A DNA stretch of 41,176 bases from a virus, in IMG/VR virus record IMGVR_UViG_3300032116_000480, positions 1 through 41,176 of that record. The stretch is one strand, 5' to 3'. The notes beneath the pieces are model-generated. The model made no database searches. It saw nothing but the letters and a program-made list of their open reading frames with translations, and was not told where the DNA came from. Positions 30,946 to 39,477 of the stretch are shown piece by piece (position 1 is the stretch's first letter; each line of letters begins with the position of its first letter). The position numbers and the translations under genes are program-made.

Positions 30946-33730
30946 TCTGCGTAACAATTTGCTCGATACCGAAGTCTTTGGCATTGAACTTCAACGCCCG
31001 GACAGGTGGTGACGAGATATTCATACCTGTGCTCATGCGCTTGTTGACTGGTTCGAGGTACACCCCATCAGCAGCCAGTGACCGCAGCGTATCTTTGTAG
31101 TTGACCTGCCGCTCAACGCAATACTTCTTGAACACTGCAGCGGGTACATACAGTGACTTGCTGTCAGGTTCATAGCGAATGATCAGCTCACCCCTTGGCT
31201 CAGATAGCGGCATGGGCGTCAGTCCAGTCTTTGTATCGACCGTACCGTTCACGACCAGCGCATGACTCAGGTACGAATTGATGAACGACCCAAGCACCGA
31301 CTGAGGGGTAGCGTCTGGGATGTCTACATCCTTCCTCATCATGGCTAACATACCGACAAGCCAGTCATAGATCCGCTTCATGTCGAAGTCAATCAGGCCG
31401 AGGTTCTTGGCAACCAACCCGCCCGTAATGTTGCAAGCTGCTGTTGCCGACCAGAACCGCTCCTTCTGCGTTACCTGAAGCTGCTTGTCGAGCCGAGCCT
31501 GCACCTTCATCAGTAGGTCTTTGGCTTCCTCAAGGTTGTTGACCAACCACTGCAAGTAGACTTCTCCTGCATGCCCATAGTTGTCGAACAGCTGATGATC
31601 GAACAGCTCTTTGCCTCGTGCTGGGTCGATGATATCGTTGGGAGATATGTGGTACTCAAGCAACCGCATCATCTCACCGTCCGGAGCGGTCTTCAGCGCA
31701 CCGAGCTTTTCGTAGAACGATGCGTTCGCCGACGCCAATGAGATGCCCTGCCATGAGGTGTTGTTCACCCTCAGCTCATTCGCATTGCTCTTGACTCGGT
31801 TCTTGCCCCGACCTTGCGTGATGCTGTAGACCAGCTCTGAGAACTCAGCCGGTGTGGTGTTCGTGATCTCGTCAATCGTGTTCGCCAGATTGTTCATCAC
31901 ACCGAGCACTTGGATCTTTGCGTTAGCTGTGTCCTTCCAAATAGATCCAAGACGTTTAGGATGCCCCATGATGCTGTTGCACATGTAGAGCGTGGTGGAC
32001 TTGCCAGAGCCAGACTCCGGGTGAATCACGTTGATGAGCGCACCTTCGAGGCCTGTGAACTTCAGGAGCGGCGAACCAAACCCAGTGAGTGCAGCAAACG
32101 CATGGGGCTCAAGACCGGGGAGGTTGTACATGTTGAACACCTCCTGCCACTTCTCAAGCGTCCCTCTGGAGTGGACATGCTGCGCCACATCTTTCGTGAC
32201 GGCAGACGGAGGGCTATGGAACACCCCGTCTTTGGTGATCTCTCGGTCGCCGAGGATGAACTTGCTGTCCTTATCGACCCAGCCAAACTGTGTCCTCATG
32301 ATCTCTGCTTTCCTTTCAAACTGCATATTTTTTAGGGATGCAGCTACATAGTGGGTAAGGAACTCGATCTGCTTACCCGTGGTCACCACCCCGTGATGGG
32401 CGATGCCCTCTCGTAGCTTCTCTTTGACAACCACTGCCGTTATCGGCAGCACGAACTCGTTGACACCGTCCTGCGGAAGATGGAGTCGAAACAGCGCAAC
32501 TTCACCTAGCTCAGGATGCTTCATCCGCTTGACCGGATAGAAGTCATACTCGTACACAAGTACCAGCTCTTCCTCTTCCTCCATCGGCTTCTTGTAGATG
32601 CCGCCATTCTTGCCTCTGACATACGGGAACGGGTACGTCGGTATGACGTACTTCTGCACACCCTCCGCTGTCTCTACAACCACCTCGTTGCTGTCAGCCT
32701 CGGCTACATCTGCACCCAACACAATCGGCGACTTGATGGTTCCCTTGTGAGGACACCCTTCGCAACCTGTTGGGTTCAAGCTCTCAAACGTGCCGCAGGT
32801 GTACGGACCACCTTTGGCGATGATGTAGTCCAGCTTCTTATCTACTTCATCAGGGTCATAGCCGGGATACTGATCCGACATCTTGTGCGCAGACTTGCGC
32901 CCATCTTCACAGAACGCAGCTATGGACAACGCCGCTCGCCACATCGGTTCTTCTAACGTCGCTTGGTTCTCGTAGCAGTGGACTAGCTGCTGACATCCGT
33001 TCCCTTCCGCCGAGTGCTTCATGATGAGACTGAACCGCTTGACACGGTTGCCCATCAGGGCTTGCATCATCGTGCTGCGCTTCTGCGGCAGGTAGTCAGG
33101 TACTTCATCTTCGGAGGGCTCGTAGCCGAGCAGCTCCTTCACTCGCGCATACGGCAACCTCTCCGTTTCTTCGTTGATCACGGTGACTTCAACTTTGCCG
33201 TCATGCTTGAAGTTGAAGGTGCCCGGAATACGCAGCACTCGTGATGCTTCAAAGACCGCAGGATCAACGATCAGGTTGTGCTTGACGCACAGCTCCTTCA
33301 GCCGCTTAGCCAAAGGAACCCATTCTCTCTGTGTCAGTACCTCCTCAAACAACCAGTAGATGTGCAGACCGTAGCCTGAATCTACGATGATGGGCCTTGG
33401 CAGGCTAAGTACTTTGCAGAACTCACGCAGCTTAAGGAGTCCAGCTTCCTGTGTTGGGTAGCCTTTGCCTTCTGCTGCCTTTGCTTCTCCACAATCAAGG
33501 TCTAACCATAGGGCTCGAAAGAAGTGCGCGTTCTCATGTGTGCGGTTGTTCTCGGGGCCGTATTTGGCGCAGCCAAAGAACGCATTCATGCGTTTGCGAA
33601 CCAGCTCCTCCGCTCTGGCTGTTACCTCTTCTCGTGTGTCTACAAACGATTGCGCAGGGTACTTACCTACACCGAAGACGCAGTAGCGTCCTTCTGCCGG
33701 TAGAACGGCATCGAGTAGGTCAAATGGCAT
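30935..33730 (-). CDS. Primase-helicase, PrimPol-like N-terminus with DUF927-type helicase
   Basis: The N-terminus has a prim-pol pattern: LWLDLDCG (residues 74-81, Asp77 and Asp79 as candidate metal ligands) and IIVDSGYGLHIYWLF (114-128, His123). A Cys cluster (TCGTFESLNPTGCEGCPHKG, 311-330) probably binds zinc. The C-terminal half is DUF927-like: FGWVDKDSKFILG, Walker A HPESGSGKST (570-579) and acidic NTIDEIT (618-624). It would synthesise primers and unwind DNA at phage origins, working with the family A polymerase in the same operon. Length of 931 aa fits a fused primase-helicase. Polymerase activity of the N-terminus is inferred from motifs. Confidence 0.85.
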   Translation of the reverse strand: MPFDLLDAVLPAEGRYCVFGVGKYPAQSFVDTREEVTARAEELVRKRMNAFFGCAKYGPENNRTHENAHFFRALWLDLDCGEAKAAEGKGYPTQEAGLLKLREFCKVLSLPRPIIVDSGYGLHIYWLFEEVLTQREWVPLAKRLKELCVKHNLIVDPAVFEASRVLRIPGTFNFKHDGKVEVTVINEETERLPYARVKELLGYEPSEDEVPDYLPQKRSTMMQALMGNRVKRFSLIMKHSAEGNGCQQLVHCYENQATLEEPMWRAALSIAAFCEDGRKSAHKMSDQYPGYDPDEVDKKLDYIIAKGGPYTCGTFESLNPTGCEGCPHKGTIKSPIVLGADVAEADSNEVVVETAEGVQKYVIPTYPFPYVRGKNGGIYKKPMEEEEELVLVYEYDFYPVKRMKHPELGEVALFRLHLPQDGVNEFVLPITAVVVKEKLREGIAHHGVVTTGKQIEFLTHYVAASLKNMQFERKAEIMRTQFGWVDKDSKFILGDREITKDGVFHSPPSAVTKDVAQHVHSRGTLEKWQEVFNMYNLPGLEPHAFAALTGFGSPLLKFTGLEGALINVIHPESGSGKSTTLYMCNSIMGHPKRLGSIWKDTANAKIQVLGVMNNLANTIDEITNTTPAEFSELVYSITQGRGKNRVKSNANELRVNNTSWQGISLASANASFYEKLGALKTAPDGEMMRLLEYHISPNDIIDPARGKELFDHQLFDNYGHAGEVYLQWLVNNLEEAKDLLMKVQARLDKQLQVTQKERFWSATAACNITGGLVAKNLGLIDFDMKRIYDWLVGMLAMMRKDVDIPDATPQSVLGSFINSYLSHALVVNGTVDTKTGLTPMPLSEPRGELIIRYEPDSKSLYVPAAVFKKYCVERQVNYKDTLRSLAADGVYLEPVNKRMSTGMNISSPPVRALKFNAKDFGIEQIVTQNAS

Positions 33731-33961
33731 TTACAGTGCATTCTTTATGTAGCGTTGGACTTGGGCTATGAGATCGGGGCGGGGGTTGTTAACCCCCTTG
33801 AACCAGTTGTAGATCGTCATCCTGCTTACACCGAAGTGCTCTGCAATCTGGGTGACGCTGACCCCCCGTCGAATGCAAACCCTACCCAAGGCTACACCCA
33901 GAGACCTAGCACTTGCCTGTTTGTTGGCTCGAACTAGGTTCTGGCTGTAACCGTATCCCAT
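33731..33961 (-). CDS. Helix-turn-helix DNA-binding protein (76 aa)
   Basis: GAGGAG lies 8 nt before the ATG. Residues 34-60 (VSVTQIAEHFGVSRMTIYNW, then FKGVNNP) form a clear helix-turn-helix of the Cro/Xre-like class. The N-terminus is basic (NLVRANKQASARSLGVALGR). It is immediately upstream of the primase-helicase start and could be a transcriptional regulator of the operon or a small origin-binding protein. No partner domain is present. Confidence 0.8.
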   Translation of the reverse strand: MGYGYSQNLVRANKQASARSLGVALGRVCIRRGVSVTQIAEHFGVSRMTIYNWFKGVNNPRPDLIAQVQRYIKNAL

Positions 33962-33964
33962 AGA

Positions 33965-34840
33965 TTACTCCTCGGCAGTCCAGTCCTTCAGCACCGTCTT
34001 GAGATCTTTCTTCTCGGCGGGAGGTGCTTCAGGCTTGCGGGTTTCGCGTTTGGTCGGCTCGACAACAGCCTCGGCTTGCGGGGCTGCGATCTGCTTGGGT
34101 GCACCTCTGCCAGAGGCATCGGCTTGATACGGAGTCATAATCACCAGACGCTGCGTCTCGGGAGCAGCAGCCGCTTTGTTCAGCACCTCGAACTCGTTAC
34201 GGTTGATGTACCGATTAGCGGTGAAGACCACCGACTGATTGTCGTTGTCCTCATTGAACATGATCGTAGTCACAAGGTGATCGATGTTCTTGCCGTTGTT
34301 GGCGAGGTACTTCGTGTAGTTCTCGAACGGATGCACCTTGTCCGAAGGGCTATCACCAAACAACGACTTCGATGCAAGGTTCATCTGATACACATGCCCT
34401 TCAAGTGCAGTGCCAAAGTCTTCCTCCAGCAGCACAGCGAGTCGGCGAGAGTACCGGCAGGCCTTCGAGTTGCCTTGACCTGACCCCTTGACGTTCTGAG
34501 GGCAGGTGTCGCACCGATCACTCTGTGGGCTGTTAGCCCCAGCGTCAGGAGTACGACCGTCGTTCGAGAAGCAATCCGGCGCAGTCGGCTCGGCATCGGG
34601 AGACCACTGCTTGGCGTAGAAGATACGACCTACGTGCGGAGAGGCATTGACCACGATCGTGTTGATCGGGCCTTTGACTTTGCCCATCTCCTCGCCGCCG
34701 ACTAACTTGCGGAAGATCCCATTGCGGGGAACGATCCGCTTCGCGCCGGTACGACCGGCAAGCTGCTTGGTGAGTGCGCTAAGCCCAGCCTCACGGAGGA
34801 AGTCGGGCATGTTCTGGTCAACAATGGTGATGTCATTCAT
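33965..34840 (-). CDS. Zinc-site protein, possible ssDNA-binding/recombination protein
   Basis: The start at 34840 (MNDITIVDQN) has AAGGAAA upstream and is preferred to the in-frame codon at 34891, which lies in the previous gene. Four cysteines, Cys90, Cys110, Cys113 and Cys128 (QSDRCDTCPQNVKGSG), suggest one zinc site. The C-terminus is a Lys/Pro/Ala linker ending in acidic DWTAEE, as in SSB-like tails. The pattern WSPDAEPTAPDCFSNDG...PQS is one I recognise in a conserved phage replication-region protein. The SSB-like role is inferred from context and the acidic tail. Confidence 0.6.
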   Translation of the reverse strand: MNDITIVDQNMPDFLREAGLSALTKQLAGRTGAKRIVPRNGIFRKLVGGEEMGKVKGPINTIVVNASPHVGRIFYAKQWSPDAEPTAPDCFSNDGRTPDAGANSPQSDRCDTCPQNVKGSGQGNSKACRYSRRLAVLLEEDFGTALEGHVYQMNLASKSLFGDSPSDKVHPFENYTKYLANNGKNIDHLVTTIMFNEDNDNQSVVFTANRYINRNEFEVLNKAAAAPETQRLVIMTPYQADASGRGAPKQIAAPQAEAVVEPTKRETRKPEAPPAEKKDLKTVLKDWTAEE

Positions 34841-34841
34841 C

Positions 34842-35264
34842 TCAGTTTCCTTTCGCTCGTCTAACAACCACGGTGTACTCACTCTCAACATTCAGACCCA
34901 TAGGCTGCAGGTCTGGATTCTCAGCTAGGAACTCCTTCATGTGACTCTGGTGAAGGCGTTTCTCCAGCAAGGCGAACGCATCATGTTCACTGATGAACCG
35001 ATACATCGAATCCCAATCGTTCGTCCAGTACCGTGATTTAACTGAACGGATGATCGTGCCGTAGGGGGTGCGGACGCTGTCAACGCCCAGCTGCTTACAT
35101 GCGTCGAGCATAGCCTGCTCAAGCATCTTGGCGCTCTCTTCGAGCGCTTTGTCTTTTATTTCGTACTCATGCTTCAACTCACTCCTTGCGTCTCTGATTT
35201 TGATAAATGCTTCGGTCAACTTATCCAACTGCGGGGTCGCCCCCATCTCGGCTTCTTCCGACAT
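34842..35264 (-). CDS. Replication-region coiled-coil protein (140 aa)
   Basis: ATG at 35264 with GTGGAG 6-7 nt upstream. An in-frame GTG at 35276 overlaps that site and is unlikely. Residues 15-60 form a charged helix or coiled coil (IKIRDARSELKHEYEIKDKA). A second domain follows (LGVDSVRTPYGTIIRSVKSR, YWTNDWDSMYRFISEHDAFA). The layout resembles Gp157/Gam-like phage proteins, but the second domain is distinct, so I do not assign a function. It is the first gene after the putative promoter at 35298-35325. Confidence 0.7.
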   Translation of the reverse strand: MSEEAEMGATPQLDKLTEAFIKIRDARSELKHEYEIKDKALEESAKMLEQAMLDACKQLGVDSVRTPYGTIIRSVKSRYWTNDWDSMYRFISEHDAFALLEKRLHQSHMKEFLAENPDLQPMGLNVESEYTVVVRRAKGN

Positions 35265-35285
35265 CTCTAACTCCACGGGTTGATC

Positions 35286-35305
35286 GGTAGGAAGGGCATC
35301 CTACC
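35286..35305. repeat. Inverted repeat near promoter
   Basis: GGTAGGA (35286-35292) and TCCTACC (35299-35305) form a perfect 7-bp inverted repeat with a 6-nt loop, overlapping the putative -10 at 35298-35303. It could be a second operator half or an mRNA hairpin at the transcript 5' end. No T-run follows on either strand, so a terminator is unlikely. Confidence 0.5.
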
Positions 35306-35325
35306 ATGCTTCTTGACAATGTCAA
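35298..35325 (-). promoter_or_regulatory. Putative sigma70-like promoter, minus strand
   Basis: On the minus strand, TTGACA (35325-35320, a perfect -35) is separated by 16 nt from TAGGAT (35303-35298, 4 of 6 matches to TATAAT). It would drive the genes from 35264 down to 30751. The -35 lies over the stop codon of the SNF2-like gene, so the site is squeezed into a compact operon. Confidence 0.5.
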
Positions 35326-35326
35326 G
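35312..35326. promoter_or_regulatory. 15-bp palindrome (operator candidate)
   Basis: CTTGACA-A-TGTCAAG is a perfect 7+1+7 palindrome that contains the -35 hexamer of the putative minus-strand promoter. A repressor bound here would occlude it. The helix-turn-helix protein at 33731 is a candidate binder (inference). Confidence 0.45.
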
Positions 35327-36710
35327 GGGTTGATGCGAACTCAGCCCTATACAGATCTACGAGCTTGTTGTGCTCCTGTATGCCTGACCGCAGCATTGAG
35401 TACAGCTTGCTCTCGATAGGACTACTGCGGATGTGCACGATGGTCATGTTGTTCTTCTGACCGGGTCGATCAATGCGAGCGTTTGCTTGCAGGTACGTCT
35501 CTACGCTGGTAACCGGGGCGTACCAGATGATGGTGTCGGCGGCAGTGAGCGTCAGTCCATGACTTGCAGCTTGTGGCTGTATGACCAGCACCTTCGTAGT
35601 CGGCGAGTTCTGGAACCGCATAACGATGTCGGTGCGCTTGTTGACGTTGACACTGCCGTCGATCACTTCACTGGTGATGCCCTTCTTAGCTAGGTGCTTC
35701 TGAAGCAGGTCGATGGTGTGTGAGAACGGCACGAAAACAAGCACCTTGTGACTCGCCTCAGAGATCACCTCTTCGACCACTGCGAGCCTAGGAGATACAT
35801 CAAAGTCCACTACGCTCTTGTCGTTCGAGTAAGCTGCACCACACGCGATCTGCAGTAGCTTGTTGATCTTGACTGCAGCGTTCACGGCAGAGATCTCTTC
35901 GCCCGCAGCTTCGATGTGTAGCTCATCTTTTAGTGCGTCGTAGTACTTGCGCTGCTGTGCGCTCATCGGTGCTTCGCGGGTCAAGTACGTGATCGGCGGC
36001 AGGTCTAGGCACTGGGACTTCTCAAACCGTATCGCTGGCTGAAGAGCCTTGTGCACGATCTTGTCGGCGTTGGGGCGAGCCACCCACTTGTACAACCCAA
36101 ACTTCTGCATCACCAAGTCTCTGTACTGCCCGAAGAACTTGGGTACGCCTTGTGGGTTGACGAGCTTAGCTAGTCCGTAAGCATCCGCAGGAGACTGAGC
36201 AGCGGGCGTACCAGTCAACATCCATAGCCCTCGGACTGCTGGCATGATGTCTCGCATGCACTTCCATCTTGAGGTCTGAGCGTTCTTGTACGCCGACGCT
36301 TCATCAATGACGATGAGGTCGAACTTGCCGGTGATGATCTCCTTCTTGACGATCTCTACGCCATCGAAGTTCACGATGACGTACTCGGCATCACTCAGTA
36401 CCAGCTGCTTGCGTACCTCAGCTTTGGCGTGGTGCGCTACCGCAACCTTCCTGTGCATGGCGAATGTGAAGAGGTCTTGCTGCCATGCAGACCGCATGAT
36501 GGAGAGAGGGCAGACCACCAACACACGCTTGATCGCGCCCACGTTCATGAGGTAGTCGGTTGCCCAGATGACGGATGCGGTCTTGCCTGTTCCTTGCTCG
36601 TTGAAACAGAACGCCTTCGGATGACCCACTAAGAACTCAACTGTTGTCTTCTGATGATCGAACGGTTTGATACCCAGTGGCGCAGGCCACTGATAGTCAG
36701 CTAATAGCAT
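35322..36710 (-). CDS. SNF2-family DNA helicase/ATPase (462 aa)
   Basis: Superfamily 2 ATPase of the SNF2/Rad54-like type. Walker A NEQGTGKT (37-44), Walker B DLIVIDEAS (131-139, DEAS box), motif III LTGTPA (165-170) and motif VI QANARIDRPGQ (408-418) are all present, and the last is characteristic of SNF2 proteins. It is compact, close to phage members, and lacks accessory domains. It would translocate on double-stranded DNA during replication or recombination. It follows the nuclease genes in the operon. No key motif is missing. Confidence 0.92.
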   Translation of the reverse strand: MLLADYQWPAPLGIKPFDHQKTTVEFLVGHPKAFCFNEQGTGKTASVIWATDYLMNVGAIKRVLVVCPLSIMRSAWQQDLFTFAMHRKVAVAHHAKAEVRKQLVLSDAEYVIVNFDGVEIVKKEIITGKFDLIVIDEASAYKNAQTSRWKCMRDIMPAVRGLWMLTGTPAAQSPADAYGLAKLVNPQGVPKFFGQYRDLVMQKFGLYKWVARPNADKIVHKALQPAIRFEKSQCLDLPPITYLTREAPMSAQQRKYYDALKDELHIEAAGEEISAVNAAVKINKLLQIACGAAYSNDKSVVDFDVSPRLAVVEEVISEASHKVLVFVPFSHTIDLLQKHLAKKGITSEVIDGSVNVNKRTDIVMRFQNSPTTKVLVIQPQAASHGLTLTAADTIIWYAPVTSVETYLQANARIDRPGQKNNMTIVHIRSSPIESKLYSMLRSGIQEHNKLVDLYRAEFASTP

Positions 36711-36716
36711 GGGATC

Positions 36717-36983
36717 TCACTTTGGTGTGTGGTCGCTTTTCCTTGGGAACGACCGATTGTCAGAAGCACTCTTTACACGTAGGTTGCTACGTGTCGATGT
36801 GCCGCCTTTGCTGAGAGCTTGCTTGTGGTCAACGTCCTTGCCGTCTCCCTTCTTCACAAGCCCCTCTTGCTCCATGAGCCGACGCGCTTTGTTGCGAGCC
36901 GCTCGCTTCTTCTTGACGGCAGGGGTGCCGTCATACTGTGCGTACTCTTTGGCGTAAGGTCTAGGTTTGTTTACGTAGGGCAT
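36717..36983 (-). CDS. HNH-like nuclease, minimal (88 aa)
   Basis: AGGAG precedes the ATG. The C-terminal half has GKDVDHKQALSKGGTSTRSN and LRVKSASDNRSFPR, with Asp52-His53, Asn67 and Asn76 at positions expected for a beta-beta-alpha metal HNH core. The CXXC zinc knuckles of larger HNH proteins are absent. The N-terminus is very basic (KKKRAARNKARRLM). Similar compact proteins are frequent in aquatic phages. Nuclease activity is inferred from the motif only. It lies 6 nt before the SNF2 helicase gene. Confidence 0.75.
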   Translation of the reverse strand: MPYVNKPRPYAKEYAQYDGTPAVKKKRAARNKARRLMEQEGLVKKGDGKDVDHKQALSKGGTSTRSNLRVKSASDNRSFPRKSDHTPK

Positions 36984-36985
36984 TT

Positions 36986-37648
36986 CTAGCTCCTATTAAA
37001 TTCGCAGGTCCGTACAGGACAGAATCTGCACAGCGGACCCTGCACTGGGTTCCATACGTTGTTACTTATTGCCGCTTCTATGCGCTGCACCGACTGGGCA
37101 GGTTTCTCGATGTACTTGGGTATGGCTTCAACTACATGCTCGGCTTTCACGAACTCGTTGCTCACTACGAACGCAAGCGCAGACTTGACTCGCTTGATGG
37201 CAGGGAACTTCTTGAAGATGCCAATCGCAACCAGATCGAGCTGCTTTACATCTGCAAACCTAGCCGACTTGCTTGTCTTGAAGTCGATTGAGTGGGCTAA
37301 CCCTTTGCCCTCGTTGATGACCACCAAGTCAGCAATGCCATGCCACCAGACGTTCTTGGCACTGAAGCCGCATGCCTCCAAGTCTTTCGTGAGTCCGAGC
37401 TTTAGCTCGCAGTGCTTCTCACCCTCGATGCCGTTGAGCGTGTCTAGGATAGGCTGTAGGTACTCGTACTTCTTTGGTATGGCCGTGCCATCACGTATGT
37501 AATGCTCAGCAGTTGAATGGACATCCTTGCCGTAGATCGTGGCTTGGGTGTCTTTCTCTACGATGTCCTTCGCAATCTTCACGTGGTAGTACTTGCGTGG
37601 GCATTGCTCGAACGTCTTCAAGCTACTGAACGACCATACGACTGACAT
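36986..37648 (-). CDS. Cas4/RecB-like PD-(D/E)XK nuclease with Fe-S cysteines (220 aa)
   Basis: ATG at 37648 overlaps the polymerase stop (TGATG). The nuclease core shows His44, Asp107 (GIADLVV), Asp122-Phe-Lys124 (HSIDFKTSK) and Gln136. Cys16 (FEQCPRKYY) plus the C-terminal Cys207, Cys210 and Cys215 (LCRFCPVRTCEF) match the four-cysteine iron-sulfur clamp of Cas4/AddB nucleases. No CRISPR genes are nearby, so it is a phage recombination or end-processing nuclease rather than a CRISPR adaptation gene. It is probably an exonuclease acting with the SNF2 helicase and polymerase (inference). Confidence 0.85.
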   Translation of the reverse strand: MSVVWSFSSLKTFEQCPRKYYHVKIAKDIVEKDTQATIYGKDVHSTAEHYIRDGTAIPKKYEYLQPILDTLNGIEGEKHCELKLGLTKDLEACGFSAKNVWWHGIADLVVINEGKGLAHSIDFKTSKSARFADVKQLDLVAIGIFKKFPAIKRVKSALAFVVSNEFVKAEHVVEAIPKYIEKPAQSVQRIEAAISNNVWNPVQGPLCRFCPVRTCEFNRS

Positions 37649-39477
37649 CAGCAATCTCCGTACGACTTGCCGGAACCGGCTTCACAATTGAGGGGTAGCT
37701 CAGGAGCCCATGCAGGGCGCAGACGCATACACAGCTCTACGTATTCCTTGGCATTAGCTTCCTGCTCGATGGGTGCAATGCAGCCGATGGCGTCGTGCAC
37801 CGTCATCACCACTTTATACTTCTTTGCGATCATTAGCATCTGCTCGCCAATGATGATCCGAGCCAGTGCCTGACAGACATTCTCGGTGACCTTGCCCCCG
37901 TAGATCTTGGTCTCTACGACTTGCTTGCCCTTCTTGCTATCGTAGACGTATTGGTTATTGCCGGTTTCGGGGTCTTGCACCTGCCTCAAGTTTGGATAGC
38001 GTAGGTACAACCCGTTGGGTAGCCGGATACCTTTCTTGCCCTCTACCCGCAGCAAATCGCCCCTGCCGAATGCCATGAACTTATTTTCTAGGACGGCTTT
38101 CAATGCGCTGTTAGCTGTCTCCCAAAACTTGACGATCTTGGGGTAGGTCTTCCGGTACGTAGAGATGATGTGTTCAGCTTCTTCCTTGGTGATGTTCACC
38201 TTGGACACCTTGAGCTGAGCTTGGAACTTGAGGGCACCCATGCCGTAGCCACTGCCGAGAATCGTGGTCTTGCCCATGAACCGTTCGCTCTTCTCGATGT
38301 CGGCGACAGGCTTGTTGTAGATCGCTGAAGCCATGATCTTGTAAACGTCCTCACCCTTCTCGAAGGCATCGACAAGGCCATCCTGCTCAGCTAGCCATGC
38401 GAGCGTACGTGCTTCGATTTGCGATGAGTCTGAGTCGATGAACATGTAGTTGTCTGGAGCTACGATTGCTTTCTTAAGCTCTGATCCCCTCGGCAGGTTG
38501 TGCAGGTTTACCTTGTCGTCGCCACCCCACCGACCCGTATGGGCAGCGTAATAGCGGAGCGGCACAGGCAGTGAACCCCGTGCGGCGATCTCAATGAATC
38601 TTTGAGTCCGGGTCTCCTCCAACGTGCTCTTGATCCCCAGTCGTGCAGCTACGATGGCTTGCACTCGGGGGTCTTCATGTTCAGCAAGCGCTAAAAAAGC
38701 TTCATCCGTTTTCGAGAAGGCATACGTCTCCTTGCCCGTAGTCGGGCTAGTCTTCATTGGTGGATCAACGCCGAACAGCTTTAGGGTAGCTGCCAGCTTG
38801 TGGTTCGACATCAGTTGCTCTTTGTCTACCAGCGTAACAGCACTGAGTAAGTCGGCTTTTTTCTTCTGCACAGATGTCAGATGGTCGAGGAGCCGATTGA
38901 CATTCAGCTCCAACACCGGCTCGGTGAACATGCGCAGGGTCAAGTCGATGAGCTTTAGCTCGGGCATGGGAAACTCTTGAGCCATCTGCTCAAACAACGC
39001 ATACGTAAGAGCAACGTCGTTCTTGCAGTACTCCCCGTACCGGGCCAGTTGGTCGGGCGGGAAATCCAGTCGGCGAAGCCCCTTGGCGTTGATGACCTCC
39101 GTGCCCTTCTCACCTAACCCATAGTGCTGCGCAAGCACAGCCAGTGAGCCACCAACCTCAGTGCCATGCAGTGCGCGGCCCATCGACAGTGTGTCAAACC
39201 AACCCTTGGGTTTGATGTCGAACAGCCATGTGAGGATGGCACCGTCGAATGCAGCGTTGTGCGCGAGAGCAAATGACCGTTCCCAGTCGAACTGCTTGAG
39301 CCACTCCTCCGTACTCGGCATGTCACCGGAGAACCAAGTCGGCTCCCCGTCATCCACCTGCACAGATACACCGATCACCTCGAACTCACCAGAGCGGACG
39401 TACTCCTCGGTTGTTATCTTGGTTAGGCTGAACTCTTGCGAGTAGTACGTCTCGAAGTCGATCGTTATCACTTGCAC
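37648..39477 (-). CDS. Family A DNA polymerase with 3'-5' exonuclease (609 aa)
   Basis: Replicative polymerase of the Pol I family without a 5' nuclease. Exonuclease motifs: Exo I DFET (7-10), Exo II HNAAFDGA (73-80) and Exo III YGEYCKNDVALTYA (147-160). Polymerase motifs: A, DSSQIEA (350-356, Asp350). B, RFMGKTTILGSGYG (399-412), with Arg399, Lys403 and Tyr411, and Leu407 at the position of Pol I Phe762. C, VHDA (560-563), with Asp562 present but Ala where Glu is usual. Start GTG 39477 has GGAG 8 nt upstream. An alternative GTG at 39471 gives a GTGA overlap. Confidence 0.93.
   Translation of the reverse strand: MQVITIDFETYYSQEFSLTKITTEEYVRSGEFEVIGVSVQVDDGEPTWFSGDMPSTEEWLKQFDWERSFALAHNAAFDGAILTWLFDIKPKGWFDTLSMGRALHGTEVGGSLAVLAQHYGLGEKGTEVINAKGLRRLDFPPDQLARYGEYCKNDVALTYALFEQMAQEFPMPELKLIDLTLRMFTEPVLELNVNRLLDHLTSVQKKKADLLSAVTLVDKEQLMSNHKLAATLKLFGVDPPMKTSPTTGKETYAFSKTDEAFLALAEHEDPRVQAIVAARLGIKSTLEETRTQRFIEIAARGSLPVPLRYYAAHTGRWGGDDKVNLHNLPRGSELKKAIVAPDNYMFIDSDSSQIEARTLAWLAEQDGLVDAFEKGEDVYKIMASAIYNKPVADIEKSERFMGKTTILGSGYGMGALKFQAQLKVSKVNITKEEAEHIISTYRKTYPKIVKFWETANSALKAVLENKFMAFGRGDLLRVEGKKGIRLPNGLYLRYPNLRQVQDPETGNNQYVYDSKKGKQVVETKIYGGKVTENVCQALARIIIGEQMLMIAKKYKVVMTVHDAIGCIAPIEQEANAKEYVELCMRLRPAWAPELPLNCEAGSGKSYGDC

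Noticed and set aside
36986-37648. Cas4-like gene as evidence for a phage CRISPR system
   Set aside because: No repeats, cas1 or cas2 in the window, and the gene sits in a replication operon. Phage RecB-like nuclease is the simpler reading.
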